Below are positions 1-8,506 of a stretch of DNA of 22,744 bases, piece after piece (within the stretch, counting starts at the first letter, position 1; every line of letters begins with the position of its first letter). The notes beneath the pieces were generated by a model. The model ran no database searches, was not told the DNA's origin, and saw only the letters and a program-made list of their open reading frames with translations. This DNA is from Thiopontia sp964344135 (GTDB lineage Bacteria; Pseudomonadota; Gammaproteobacteria; GCF-002020875): positions 1 through 22,744 of the forward strand of contig CAYFMF010000028.1 in NCBI GenBank assembly GCA_964344135.1, in the 5' to 3' direction. A program made the position numbers and the translations under genes.

Positions 1-38
1 TCGTCCAATTGAAAGTCTTTATTCGTCCAATTGAAAGT
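1..38. repeat. 22-bp-period tandem repeat at window edge
   Basis: The 16-base unit TCGTCCAATTGAAAGT occurs at 1-16 and again, identical, at 23-38, giving a period of 22 bases. A weak third unit may start at 45, where TCGTCT opens a small hairpin (CGTCT, GGAAA, AGACG; 46-60). The array is cut by the window edge, so its length is unknown. It lies downstream of the HIT gene, which is read toward it. There is no gene here and no run of T that would make a standard terminator. Confidence 0.7.
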
Positions 39-152
39 AATACTTCGTCTGGAAAAGACGCTACGCAGGGAAAGCAGGAGGCACCGGTGTGCCACAGGCA
101 ACAGTCCATGTCACCTCGATTCCACCATTCTTCACCCTGGAGGGGGAGGCCC

Positions 153-656
153 CTATCTTCTCTGATAGTTGGCCCGGCTGGGGATGACGTTGCGGATCCC
201 GCCACTGGGGTTCTCCACATCCCCTCTGTAGCGCGGCAGGAGGATGACATGGAGATGGTCGATGCTTCTTCCCGCCTCTCTTCCGTCGTTGTTGCCGATG
301 GTGTAGGCATTCGGCCTGTTTCCCAGGAAGGGGAGCTGCAGAACGGTCTCGATGTGGTCCCTGGGGCGGTTCTGAAGGTACTCTCTCTCCATCATGTTCT
401 GGTAGAGGCTGCGCATGTCGGTCTCTTCAACCACACGCTTCACGCCGAGGATGGCGTCAAAGTAGTCGTCATGCTCCACCTCGTTGAGGTCAAAAATGGA
501 TGCGACATGTCTTCTCGGGATGACCAGGGCATGGCCCGGATTCACCGGGTTGGTGTCGAAGATGCCGATGAATGAGCGGTTCTCAAAGATAAAGGGGTCG
601 GCCTCGCCACTGGAGACCTTGCAGAAGTAGCACGCTTGTTTTGAGGAGTGGGACAT
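153..656 (-). CDS. HIT (histidine triad) family protein, divergent
   Basis: A 167-residue protein of the HIT superfamily, small nucleotide-binding hydrolases or transferases that act on nucleoside phosphates. An N-terminal CYFC motif (9-12) is typical of bacterial HIT proteins. The NPGHALVIPRRH block (39-50) and the C-terminal PRYRGDVENPSGG block (141-153) are also typical. The triad reads DHLHVILLPR: His134 and His136 are present, but the third histidine position holds Ile138. About 25 extra residues (roughly 81-115) separate the central helix from the NAYTIGNNDG strand. The ATG at 656 was chosen because the CxxC follows directly; the open frame runs on to 788 but that part looks like non-coding sequence. 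It is divergent from metH. The family is clear; the substrate is not known. Confidence 0.85.
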   Translation of the reverse strand: MSHSSKQACYFCKVSSGEADPFIFENRSFIGIFDTNPVNPGHALVIPRRHVASIFDLNEVEHDDYFDAILGVKRVVEETDMRSLYQNMMEREYLQNRPRDHIETVLQLPFLGNRPNAYTIGNNDGREAGRSIDHLHVILLPRYRGDVENPSGGIRNVIPSRANYQRR

Positions 657-841
657 TTTGAGATCCTGGGTTATGGGATGGCTGCTTGCGTGGCCACCTT
701 GACGGTGCATTATTGTACCGCAGCCGGTTTGGTGAACCCATGGTCGACTGCCGGGAGGCGTGGTGACCCGGCTTTCTCTACCCATCACGGGGAGTGCGGA
801 ATAAGGTAAAATAGCCGGCCATTACTGCAGGAAAAATTACC

Positions 842-3800
842 ATGGCTGTCGACCGTACCGAACAACTTAAATCTCTGATGTCCCAGCGGATTCTGATCCT
901 TGATGGGGCGATGGGGACGATGATTCAGCGTCACAAGCTGGAGGAGGCCGACTACCGCGGGGAGCGCTTTGCCGACTGGCACACCGACCTCAAGGGGAAC
1001 AATGACCTGCTGGCGCTGACCCAGCCGGCGATCATCCAGGGGATCCACGAGCAGTATCTGGAGGCGGGGGCCGATATCCTTGAGACCAACACCTTCAATG
1101 GTACCCGGGTCTCGATGGCGGACTACGAGATGGAGGAGCTGGTCCACGAGATCAATCTGGAGGCGACCCGTCTTGCCCGGGCGGCTGCAGACAAATACTC
1201 CACTCCGGAGAAGCCCCGCTTTGTCGCCGGGGTGCTGGGTCCAACCAGCCGTACCTGTTCGATCTCTCCGGAGGTGAATGATCCCGGCTTCCGCAACATC
1301 ACCTTTATGGATCTGGTGGCGGACTACAGCGAGTCGGTCGATGCGCTGGTCGAGGGTGGAGCCGATCTGCTGCTGGTGGAGACCATCTTCGATACCCTCA
1401 ATGCCAAGGCGGCACTGTTTGCGATTGACCAGTACCTTGAGGAGAGGGGGATCACGCTGCCGATCATGATCTCCGGTACCATTACCGATGCCTCCGGGCG
1501 CACTCTCTCCGGGCAGACCACCGAGGCCTTCTACAACAGCCTGCGCCACTCCAGGCCGCTGAGCATGGGGCTCAACTGTGCGCTGGGGCCGGACATGCTG
1601 CGCCAGTATGCCGAGGAGATGTCACGGGTCTGCGAGAGCTATGTTTCGGCACACCCCAATGCGGGGCTGCCGAACGAGTTTGGCGAGTATGACCTCACCC
1701 CGGAGGGGATGGCGGCCCATGTTGCGGAGTGGGCCGATGCCGGATTTCTCAATATTGTCGGCGGTTGCTGCGGCTCCTCGCCCGACCACATTCGTGCCAT
1801 TGCCGAGGCGATGGAGGGGAAGGCGCCGCGCCCACTGCCGGAGCTCCCCCATGAGTGCCGCCTCTCCGGGCTGGAACCGCTCAATATCGGCAGGGAGTCC
1901 CTCTTCGTCAATGTCGGGGAGCGGGCCAATGTGACCGGCTCCGCCAAATTCAAGCGGCTGATCCTCAATGAGGAGTATGAGGAGGCGCTCGATATCTGCC
2001 GTGCCCAGGTGGAGAACGGGGCGCAGGTGGTCGATGTCAACATGGATGAGGGGATGCTGGATGGCAGGGCGGCGATGGTCCGCTTCCTCAACCTGATCGC
2101 CTCCGAGCCCGATATCTCCAGGGCACCGTTGATGATCGACTCCTCCAAGTGGGAGATTATCGAGGCGGGGCTGCAGTGCTCGCAGGGAAAGGCGATCGTC
2201 AACTCTATCTCGATGAAGGAGGGGGAGGAGAAGTTTCGTCAGCACGCCAGGCTCTGTCGCCGCTATGGTGCGGCGATCATTGTGATGGCCTTTGATGAGG
2301 AGGGGCAGGCCGACAGCGAGGCGCGCAAGGTGGAGATCTCTACCCGCGCCTACAACATACTGGTGGATGAGATCGGTTTCCCGGCCGAGGACATCATCTT
2401 TGACCCCAACATCTTTGCGGTGGCGACCGGGATCGAGGAGCACAACAACTACGGGGTCGACTTCATTGAGGCGACCCGCACCATCAAGCAGACCCTCCCC
2501 CATGCGATGGTCTCCGGCGGGGTCTCCAATGTCTCCTTCTCCTTCCGTGGCAACAACCCGGTGCGCGAGGCGATCCATGCGGTCTTCCTCTACCACGCCA
2601 TCCAGGCGGGGATGGATATGGGGATCGTCAATGCGGCACAGCTGGCGGTCTATGACGATCTGCCGGAGGAGCTGCGGGATGCGGTCGAGGATGTGGTGCT
2701 CAACCGTGACCCGGAGGCGGGAGAGCGGCTGGTCGAGCTGGCACCCCGCTACCTTGGGGATGGCTCTGTTGGGGAGAAGAGTGAGGATCTGGAGTGGCGC
2801 AGCTGGCCGGTCGAGAAGCGGCTGGAGCATGCGCTGGTCAAGGGGATTACCGAACATATCGATGAGGATACCGAGGCGGCGCGCCTGCAGTTCAAGACCG
2901 CCCTGGAGGTGATCGAGGGGCCGCTGATGGACGGGATGAATGTGGTCGGCGACCTCTTCGGTGCCGGCAAGATGTTCCTGCCGCAGGTGGTGAAGTCGGC
3001 GCGGGTGATGAAGAAGTCGGTCGCCTGGCTCGACCCCTATCTGGAGGCGGAGAAGGCGGAGTGTTCGGTGGAGAGTCAGGGCAAGATTGTGCTGGCGACG
3101 GTAAAGGGGGATGTTCACGACATTGGCAAGAACATTGTCGGGGTGGTGCTGCAGTGCAACAACTACGAGGTGATCGATCTCGGGGTGATGGTGCCGGCAG
3201 AGACCATTCTGCAGCGGGCCCGGGAGGAGCGTGCCGATATCATCGGGCTCTCCGGTCTGATCACCCCTTCGCTCGATGAGATGGTCCATCTGGCACAGGA
3301 GATGACCCGTCAGGGCTTTACCATCCCGCTGATGCTGGGTGGGGCCACCACCTCCAGGGCCCATACCGCGGTCAAGGCGGAGCCGGAGTATGCGCATGGG
3401 GTGATCCATGTGGCCGATGCCTCGCGCGCCGTCGGTGTGGCGACCACCCTGCTCTCGGAGGAGCAGAAGCCGGCATTCCTCTCCGGGCTGCGCGAGGAGT
3501 ATGCGGAGCTCCGCCAGCGGCGCGCCTCGAAGGGGGGGGCGAAGAGTCTGGTCACCATTGAGGAGGCACAGGCCAACCGTGTCCCGATTGAGTGGTCAAC
3601 GTGGAGTCCGGTCCGACCGAAGGTGTTGGGGGTAACGGTGCTGGATCAGATTGATCTTAACGAGATGGTCCCCTATATCGACTGGACCTTCTTCTTCCAT
3701 GCCTGGGAGCTGAAGGGGCGTTACCCGAAGATCCTCAACGACGCCGAGAAGGGAGAGGAGGCGCGCAGGCTGTTTGGTGATGCAGAGGGGATGCTGCAGC

Positions 3801-4531
3801 AGATTCTGGATGAGGATTGGCTGCAGGCGAAGGCGGTGGTGGGGCTCTTCCCTGCCAATGCGGTTGGGGATGATATTGAGGTTTATGGGGATGAGTCACG
3901 GGGTACGCTCAGGACAACACTGCACCATCTCAGAAAACAGGGAAGGCAGCCGCAGGGGCGCTTTAATGAGTGCCTGAGTGACTTTGTGGCCACAAGAGAG
4001 AGTGGCAGGATGGACTATGTCGGTGGTTTTGCGGTCACCGCCGGGATTGGTGTTGAGGAGCGGGTGGCAGCCTTTGAGGCAGACCACGATGACTACAGTG
4101 CACTGATGCTGAAGGCCATTGCGGATCGGCTGGCCGAGGCCACGACCGAGTGGCTCCATGAGAAGGTGCGCCGGGAGCTCTGGGGCTATGCGGCCGATGA
4201 ATCCCTGGACAATGAGGCGCTGATTGCCGAGCAGTACCGGGGAATCCGGCCAGCAATGGGTTATCCCGCCTCACCGGACCATACAGAAAAAGATCAATTG
4301 TGGGATCTGCTGCAGGTAGAGGAGAGTACCGGAATCTGGCTCACCGAGTCGAAGGCGATGGTGCCTGCCGCATCGGTCAGTGGTCTCTACATCGCCCACC
4401 CGGATGCCCGTTACTTTGCGGTTGGCAGGATCGATCGGGATCAGGTGGAGGATTACGCCGGTCGCAAGGGGGTCAGCGTGGGTGAGGCGGAGCGCTGGCT
4501 GGGCCCCAACCTTGGTTATGATCCAGAGTAA
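842..4531 (+). CDS. metH: Cobalamin-dependent methionine synthase
   Basis: Transfers a methyl group from 5-methyltetrahydrofolate to homocysteine through methylcobalamin, making methionine in the cytosol. At 1229 residues it is full length (E. coli MetH is about 1227). Domains in order: homocysteine-binding barrel (about 10-325) with zinc ligands Cys246, Cys309 and Cys310; pterin-binding barrel (about 350-620); cobalamin cap and Rossmann domain (about 650-890) with GDVHDIGKN, where His759 is the lower cobalt ligand, Asp757 its partner and Ser810 also kept; and the AdoMet-dependent reactivation domain (about 900-1229) with GYPASPDHTEK. The ATG at 842 follows an AGGA about 10 bases upstream. 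No riboswitch was recognised in the 185-base gap from the divergent HIT gene; TAAAAT at 807-812 is a possible -10 element without a convincing -35. Confidence 0.98.
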   Translation: MAVDRTEQLKSLMSQRILILDGAMGTMIQRHKLEEADYRGERFADWHTDLKGNNDLLALTQPAIIQGIHEQYLEAGADILETNTFNGTRVSMADYEMEELVHEINLEATRLARAAADKYSTPEKPRFVAGVLGPTSRTCSISPEVNDPGFRNITFMDLVADYSESVDALVEGGADLLLVETIFDTLNAKAALFAIDQYLEERGITLPIMISGTITDASGRTLSGQTTEAFYNSLRHSRPLSMGLNCALGPDMLRQYAEEMSRVCESYVSAHPNAGLPNEFGEYDLTPEGMAAHVAEWADAGFLNIVGGCCGSSPDHIRAIAEAMEGKAPRPLPELPHECRLSGLEPLNIGRESLFVNVGERANVTGSAKFKRLILNEEYEEALDICRAQVENGAQVVDVNMDEGMLDGRAAMVRFLNLIASEPDISRAPLMIDSSKWEIIEAGLQCSQGKAIVNSISMKEGEEKFRQHARLCRRYGAAIIVMAFDEEGQADSEARKVEISTRAYNILVDEIGFPAEDIIFDPNIFAVATGIEEHNNYGVDFIEATRTIKQTLPHAMVSGGVSNVSFSFRGNNPVREAIHAVFLYHAIQAGMDMGIVNAAQLAVYDDLPEELRDAVEDVVLNRDPEAGERLVELAPRYLGDGSVGEKSEDLEWRSWPVEKRLEHALVKGITEHIDEDTEAARLQFKTALEVIEGPLMDGMNVVGDLFGAGKMFLPQVVKSARVMKKSVAWLDPYLEAEKAECSVESQGKIVLATVKGDVHDIGKNIVGVVLQCNNYEVIDLGVMVPAETILQRAREERADIIGLSGLITPSLDEMVHLAQEMTRQGFTIPLMLGGATTSRAHTAVKAEPEYAHGVIHVADASRAVGVATTLLSEEQKPAFLSGLREEYAELRQRRASKGGAKSLVTIEEAQANRVPIEWSTWSPVRPKVLGVTVLDQIDLNEMVPYIDWTFFFHAWELKGRYPKILNDAEKGEEARRLFGDAEGMLQQILDEDWLQAKAVVGLFPANAVGDDIEVYGDESRGTLRTTLHHLRKQGRQPQGRFNECLSDFVATRESGRMDYVGGFAVTAGIGVEERVAAFEADHDDYSALMLKAIADRLAEATTEWLHEKVRRELWGYAADESLDNEALIAEQYRGIRPAMGYPASPDHTEKDQLWDLLQVEESTGIWLTESKAMVPAASVSGLYIAHPDARYFAVGRIDRDQVEDYAGRKGVSVGEAERWLGPNLGYDPE

Positions 4532-4588
4532 TCGGCAACAACAATAGATCCAGTTTCAGTCTGTATTGATACCAGAAGGAGAGATTTG

Positions 4589-5077
4589 ATGAGTGATTGT
4601 CCATGTGGTTCCGGAAAGCCCTACAGTGAGTGTTGTGAGCCCTTTCTGAAGGGGGCGTCATCTCCAGAAACGGCCGAGCAGCTGATGCGCTCCCGATACA
4701 GCGCCTATGTGGTGGGTGAGGTGGACTATATCCACAATACGCTCCACCCGGACCATCGGGCAGACCATGATCTTGATGCGGCAAGAAAGTGGTCACGGGA
4801 CTCCGAGTGGCTGGGGCTTGAGATTGTGGCAACCTCACAGGGAGGTGACGGGGATGCCAGGGGGGTGGTTGAGTTCAAGGCAGGCTATCGTGACCGGAGT
4901 GGCATCCACCAGGCCCATGAGATCAGCCAGTTTGAGAAGGTTGACGGGAAGTGGATGTATGTGGATGGGGCGATGCCAAGACCGGATACGGTGGTGCGCA
5001 GCGGCAAGAAGGTTGGGCGTAACGACCCCTGTCCCTGCGGGTCGGGCAAGAAGTACAAGAAGTGTTGTGGCCGATAG
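4589..5077 (+). CDS. ychJ: YchJ-like protein with two SEC-C zinc motifs
   Basis: A 162-residue protein of the YchJ (UPF0225) family. A SEC-C type metal-binding motif sits at each end: CPCGSGKPYSECC (4-16) and CPCGSGKKYKKCC (148-160). Between them is a compact region with the family signature LMRSRYSAYV (about 33-42) and an NTF2-like layout. SEC-C motifs bind zinc, best known from the C-terminus of SecA; the cellular role of YchJ proteins is not established. The ATG at 4589 is preferred over the TTG at 4586 because AAGGAG (4576-4581) lies 7 bases before it. The gene follows metH after 57 bases on the same strand, so co-transcription is possible. It ends only 14 bases from the convergent zur stop. 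Confidence 0.93.
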   Translation: MSDCPCGSGKPYSECCEPFLKGASSPETAEQLMRSRYSAYVVGEVDYIHNTLHPDHRADHDLDAARKWSRDSEWLGLEIVATSQGGDGDARGVVEFKAGYRDRSGIHQAHEISQFEKVDGKWMYVDGAMPRPDTVVRSGKKVGRNDPCPCGSGKKYKKCCGR

Positions 5078-5091
5078 TTGTTGAGGTGGGG

Positions 5092-5541
5092 TTACGCTCT
5101 GCCTGAGCAGTGGGCACAGGTTCCAAGAACCTCTACAACCGGACGCTTGGTTGTGAACCCCGCGCGCGCTTCGGCGCTCTCCAGGCCCTGTCTGATCTCG
5201 GGGTTCTCTATCTCGGATGTCTTTCCGCAGTCATCACAGATCAGAAACTGGCTACAGTGGGTGTGTCCCGGGTGGCTGCACCCCATATAGGCATGGAGGC
5301 TCTCAATCTTGTGGGCCAGCCCCTGATCCAGCAGGAAATCGAGAGCACGGTAGACAATGGGTGGTGATGGGTTGGGGGTGGTTGCCCGCATCTGTTCAAG
5401 GATCTCATAGGCACTCAGCGGACGCTCGGATGAGTGGAGCAGCTCCAGAACGGTACGTCGGTGGGCGGTTAGTCGTGCGCCACGCTGTTGGCAGATCTCC
5501 TCAGCCTGCCGCAGGCTTTTGCTGATCTCCCTCTTATTCAT
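5092..5541 (-). CDS. zur: Zinc uptake regulator Zur (Fur family)
   Basis: A 149-residue Fur-family repressor that binds DNA when loaded with zinc. The winged-helix part occupies about 1-80, with recognition-helix sequence PIVYRALDFLL (61-71). The C-terminal half carries the structural zinc cysteines Cys102 and Cys105 (CDDC) and Cys142 and Cys145 (CAHC), plus a His/Cys-rich stretch at 83-96 (HAYMGCSHPGHTHC) that would form the sensing site. Its ATG overlaps the end of znuB by 8 bases, so it is the last gene of znuA-znuC-znuB-zur. That context, and the Zur-type box upstream of znuA, identify it as Zur rather than Fur or PerR. The arrangement implies autoregulation: the repressor is made from the operon it controls. 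Confidence 0.95.
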   Translation of the reverse strand: MNKREISKSLRQAEEICQQRGARLTAHRRTVLELLHSSERPLSAYEILEQMRATTPNPSPPIVYRALDFLLDQGLAHKIESLHAYMGCSHPGHTHCSQFLICDDCGKTSEIENPEIRQGLESAEARAGFTTKRPVVEVLGTCAHCSGRA

Positions 5542-6406
5542 GGGTGGTCTCCCTGTTGCTGGAGGCAGCTAGTGAGGCATGGGCCCGGTACCGTGCAAGG
5601 GCTCGGGAGAAGAGTGCAGAGAGAACATAGACTGCACCAGCCAGCAGTATGATGGTGGGGCCAGCGGGAAGGTCGGGGCCATAGGAGAGCGCCAGGCCGG
5701 AGATGCTGAGAAGGCTGCCAAGAAGTGTGGCAAGTAGCATCATCCGTCCCAGGGAGTGGACATAATGTCCTGCAACTGCCGCCGGCAGCGTCAGCAGGGC
5801 GAGAACCAGAATCAGTCCAACCACCTGAATCAGCAGTACCACCGTGACGGCAACCAGCACCAGTAGCAACAGGTAGAAGAGGGTGACAGGAATCCCGCGC
5901 AGGCGGGCAAACTCCTCATCAAAGACAACCGCCAGAAACTGCCGGTGGTAGGCGGCAACGATGAGCAGCAGCAGCAGATCCAGTGCAGCCATGAACCAGA
6001 GGCTGGACTCTGCAACCAGAAGGATATTGCCAAACAGGAAGCTCATCAGGTCGGACTGGTAGCCCGGGGTCTTTGAGATGAAGAGAATTCCTGTCGCCAT
6101 GCCGATTGCCCAGAGGGCACCAATCAGTGTGTCCTCCTGCACCCTCCACTGCAGGCGAACCCAGCCAATCACCAGTGCAGAGAGAATTGCGGCGATCAGT
6201 GCGCCCGAGAGTGGGTCATAACCGTAGTAGACGGCAGCACCCATCCCCCCCAGGACAGAGTGTGCGATGCCACCGGCGATAAAGGCAATTCGCTTGACCA
6301 CGACATAGGTCCCCATGACGCCACACCCGATGCTGGCCAGCAGGCCGGCAACCAGGGCGTACTGGAGGAAGGCATATTCGGTCAGGGCTGCAAGGAATTC
6401 GCTCAT
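5534..6406 (-). CDS. znuB: Zinc ABC transporter permease ZnuB
   Basis: A 290-residue integral membrane permease of the metal ABC-3 family, the inner-membrane channel for zinc delivered by ZnuA and driven by ZnuC. It has about eight strongly hydrophobic segments. The early block GCGVMGTYVVVKRIAFIAGG (28-47) and the following HSVLGGMG are characteristic of the family. The C-terminus ends in a short polar tail (about 275-290). The ATG at 6406 lies 11 bases after the znuC stop, and the end overlaps zur. It is somewhat longer than E. coli ZnuB (261). The manganese and iron permeases of the same family are similar; the neighbouring ZnuA and Zur favour zinc. Confidence 0.95.
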   Translation of the reverse strand: MSEFLAALTEYAFLQYALVAGLLASIGCGVMGTYVVVKRIAFIAGGIAHSVLGGMGAAVYYGYDPLSGALIAAILSALVIGWVRLQWRVQEDTLIGALWAIGMATGILFISKTPGYQSDLMSFLFGNILLVAESSLWFMAALDLLLLLIVAAYHRQFLAVVFDEEFARLRGIPVTLFYLLLLVLVAVTVVLLIQVVGLILVLALLTLPAAVAGHYVHSLGRMMLLATLLGSLLSISGLALSYGPDLPAGPTIILLAGAVYVLSALFSRALARYRAHASLAASSNRETTHE

Positions 6407-6417
6407 GATCTTTTCTG

Positions 6418-7167
6418 TTAGTGGTGGTGGGCCACCATGCGTACATCTTCCCCATAGAGATCCTGGATCACCTCTCCATCGATGGCATCGGTATGGTGGC
6501 AGACCAGGGTGCGGTTGATGCAGGCGACCCGGGTCACATAGCTGGAGATGAAGGCGATGTCATGGGAGACCACCAGGATGGTCATCCGCTGATTGAGGCG
6601 CTTCAAGAGGTCAAAGATATCCCCCTCAAGGCGCTGGTCAATGTTGGCGGTCGGCTCATCCAGGATCAGAATCGATGGGTTGGAGACCAGTGCCCGGGCC
6701 AGCAGGACCCGTTGGAGCTGGCCACCGGAGAGGCTGCCAATCTGGCGCTGGATGAGGTTTTCGGCCTCTACCTCGACCAGTGCCTGGCGGGCGGCCTGGT
6801 AGTCCTCCCTCTGATATCCACCGGGGCGGAGTGAGCGGAGCCAGCCCGGGCGGTCTCCCATTCTCCCCAGCAGCACAAGCTGCTCGACGCTAATCGGGAA
6901 CTCTCTGGAGAAGCTGGGATACTGCGGGACATAGCCTATCTGTGAGCGTGCCCGTTGTGGCCTGTCACCCAGCACACGGATGGATCCGCCTTGTGGGGTC
7001 AGTAGCCCCAGGATGAGTCGCAACAGGGTGCTCTTCCCCCCCGCATTGGGGCCAACAATACCGAGGAACTCCCCCTCGATCACCTCGAGGTCAATCTGCT
7101 CCAGAACCGGAGTGGTCCCGTAGGAGAAGGAGGCCCCCTTCAGGGTGATGAGTGGGGCTCCATTCAA
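6418..7167 (-). CDS. znuC: Zinc ABC transporter ATPase ZnuC
   Basis: A 249-residue ABC ATPase that powers the ZnuB permease. Walker A is GPNAGGKST (39-47), the Q-loop region is YVPQYPSFSREFP (79-91), the signature is LSGGQ (146-150), Walker B is LILDEP (167-172) and the switch histidine is in VVSHD (about 198-202). The C-terminus ends in HHH, a possible metal-touching tail. The start is TTG at 7167; no in-frame ATG lies nearby and the only ATG there is in another frame. This TTG overlaps the znuA stop (TTGA), so translation is probably coupled. An AAGG lies about 9-10 bases upstream. Confidence 0.95.
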   Translation of the reverse strand: MNGAPLITLKGASFSYGTTPVLEQIDLEVIEGEFLGIVGPNAGGKSTLLRLILGLLTPQGGSIRVLGDRPQRARSQIGYVPQYPSFSREFPISVEQLVLLGRMGDRPGWLRSLRPGGYQREDYQAARQALVEVEAENLIQRQIGSLSGGQLQRVLLARALVSNPSILILDEPTANIDQRLEGDIFDLLKRLNQRMTILVVSHDIAFISSYVTRVACINRTLVCHHTDAIDGEVIQDLYGEDVRMVAHHH

Positions 7168-8060
7168 GGTTGTAGTGCCTTTGCGAGTTGAGAGGAGACC
7201 CGGCGAAGGTTTTCGATGTAGTCTGCCGAGAGCGGGTCAATGAAGATGACCTCCCCCTGAATTGCGGCTGCAATCTGCTGGGCGGCACGTTGGCTGAACT
7301 GGGGCTGGACAAAGATGGCCCGAACCCTCTCCTGTCGCGCCCGTCTGATGAGTGAGGCGAGTGTCTGTGCCCCCGGATCCTTTCCCTCATGCTCGATGGC
7401 AACCTGGATCAACCCATACTGTTCCGCAAAGTGTCCCCAGGCAGGATGGAACACCATGAATTTTCTCTGCTTCAGTGGCTGAAGTTGCAGGCGAATCTCC
7501 CGGTCCAGTTCGGCAAGCTGTTGCCGGAAGAGGGCGTGATTCCGCAGATATTGCTGTTGGTGGCCGGGGTCCAGTGCGACCAGGGAGGAGGTGATCACCT
7601 CAGCCATCTCCATTGCCAGAAGCGGGTTGGTCCAGAGATGTGGATCGATCTCATGCTCATGCCCGACTTCATGATCCTCTGCATGGTCACCCGCATGATG
7701 CACTTCCTCTTGGTGTTCATCCTCGGGTTCATGTTCCGGTTCATGCGCCTCTCCCTGTCGGAGGTCGACGATAACCATCTCCGGATTGGCAGAGTGGATC
7801 CGCTCCATCCAGATCTCCTCAAAGGGGAGACCGGCCCTGAGATAGAGTCTGGAGTGGACCAGCCGGGTGATCTGTTGAGGAGAGGGGGAGTAGGTATGGG
7901 GGTCATCCCCGGGCTGAACCATGGCGCTCACTGAAACGAGGTCGCCACCAATTTTTTCAACCATGGTCTGTAGCGGCAGAACAGTGACAGATACCGGTAG
8001 TGGTGCTGCAGTGAGCAGTGAGGGGAGCAGCAGCCCCAGAAGCAGAGTGGTGCGGATCAT
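7164..8060 (-). CDS. znuA: Zinc-binding periplasmic protein ZnuA
   Basis: A 298-residue cluster A-I solute-binding protein that captures zinc in the periplasm for ZnuBC. A signal peptide covers about 1-19, with a hydrophobic core ending in SLLTAA. Metal ligands of the family are visible: His55 (DDPHTYSP), His141 (DPHLW), His205 (VFHPAWGH) and an Asp near the end (FIDPLS). A His/Glu/Asp-rich loop at 104-139 holds about ten histidines, as in zinc rather than manganese binders. The ATG at 8060 was chosen because the signal peptide then starts cleanly; a TTG at 8087 would add nine residues. No strong ribosome site is seen. It is the first gene of the operon, with a Zur box just upstream. Confidence 0.95.
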   Translation of the reverse strand: MIRTTLLLGLLLPSLLTAAPLPVSVTVLPLQTMVEKIGGDLVSVSAMVQPGDDPHTYSPSPQQITRLVHSRLYLRAGLPFEEIWMERIHSANPEMVIVDLRQGEAHEPEHEPEDEHQEEVHHAGDHAEDHEVGHEHEIDPHLWTNPLLAMEMAEVITSSLVALDPGHQQQYLRNHALFRQQLAELDREIRLQLQPLKQRKFMVFHPAWGHFAEQYGLIQVAIEHEGKDPGAQTLASLIRRARQERVRAIFVQPQFSQRAAQQIAAAIQGEVIFIDPLSADYIENLRRVSSQLAKALQP

Positions 8061-8094
8061 GACGGTGATTGGAGAGCTGTTTGGCAATCGTGCA

Positions 8095-8118
8095 GAAACT
8101 GTTATGTTATAACATTTC
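8095..8118. promoter_or_regulatory. Zur operator upstream of znuA
   Basis: On the plus strand the site contains TGTTAT-GTT-ATAACA (8100-8114), a perfect 6-3-6 inverted repeat, flanked by GAAAC on the left and TTTC on the right. This matches the known enterobacterial Zur box pattern (GAAA, TGTTAT, three bases, ATAACA, TTTC); the right side is exact and the left flank carries one extra base. It lies 35 bases before the znuA ATG, where bound Zur would block transcription. Confidence 0.85.
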
Positions 8119-8155
8119 TTTGGCGCAGGGAATCGGTCTCCCTTTCGGATCCCAC

Positions 8156-8506
8156 TTAACAGAAAATTTCCTGGTATCGGGCCTCACTGAATCCAACCTC
8201 GATCCCCTGCAGGCGGTCACTCTCAAGAACCGGTCGCTTGATCATTGCCGGGTGTTCCAGCAGCAGGGTGATCACGCTCTCCTGATCCAGCCCCTCTCTC
8301 TCTTCAGGCGGCAGTTTTCTCCAGGTCGTCCCCCGTCTGTTGAGTAGCTGCTCCCAGCCCCCCTCGGCAGCCCACTGCTGCAGCTTCTCCCGGCTGACTC
8401 CGTCCTTGCGGAAGTCGTGGAAGGTGAACTCGATCTCCTGTTGATTGAGCCACTTTCTGGCCTTGCGGATGGTGTCGCAGTTGGGGATTCCATGGAGTAT
8501 GTTCAT
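8156..8506 (-). CDS. ArsC/Spx-family protein, YffB-like
   Basis: A 116-residue thioredoxin-fold protein of the ArsC family. The N-terminal motif GIPNCDTIRKARKWL (6-20) holds the single cysteine Cys10 in the CxxI form typical of YffB/Spx-like members. The HDFRKDG strand-turn (30-36) and the block PAMIKRPVLE (about 86-95) near the C-terminus are also conserved. YffB proteins are thought to act with glutathione; true arsenate reduction is not established for this branch and no ars genes are nearby. It ends 68 bases before the znu regulatory region. Its ATG is only 23 bases from the divergent mpl start, and no clear ribosome site is seen. Confidence 0.88.
   Translation of the reverse strand: MNILHGIPNCDTIRKARKWLNQQEIEFTFHDFRKDGVSREKLQQWAAEGGWEQLLNRRGTTWRKLPPEEREGLDQESVITLLLEHPAMIKRPVLESDRLQGIEVGFSEARYQEIFC

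Noticed and set aside
1..60. Possible CRISPR array
   Set aside because: The repeats are 16 bases with 6-base spacers, and no cas gene is present.
657..841. Possible cobalamin or SAM riboswitch ahead of metH
   Set aside because: No B12-box or SAM-box core was recognised, and the gap is too short for a full cobalamin riboswitch plus promoter.
1622..3409. A 595-codon open frame antisense to metH
   Set aside because: It lies wholly opposite a clear metH, is rich in Arg, Leu, His and Pro as expected from the GC-biased codon use of the sense gene, and matches no family I recognise.
5078..5091. Terminator between the convergent ychJ and zur
   Set aside because: Only 14 bases separate the stops, with no hairpin and T-run; the same is true of the 3-base gap between ubiX and sppA.
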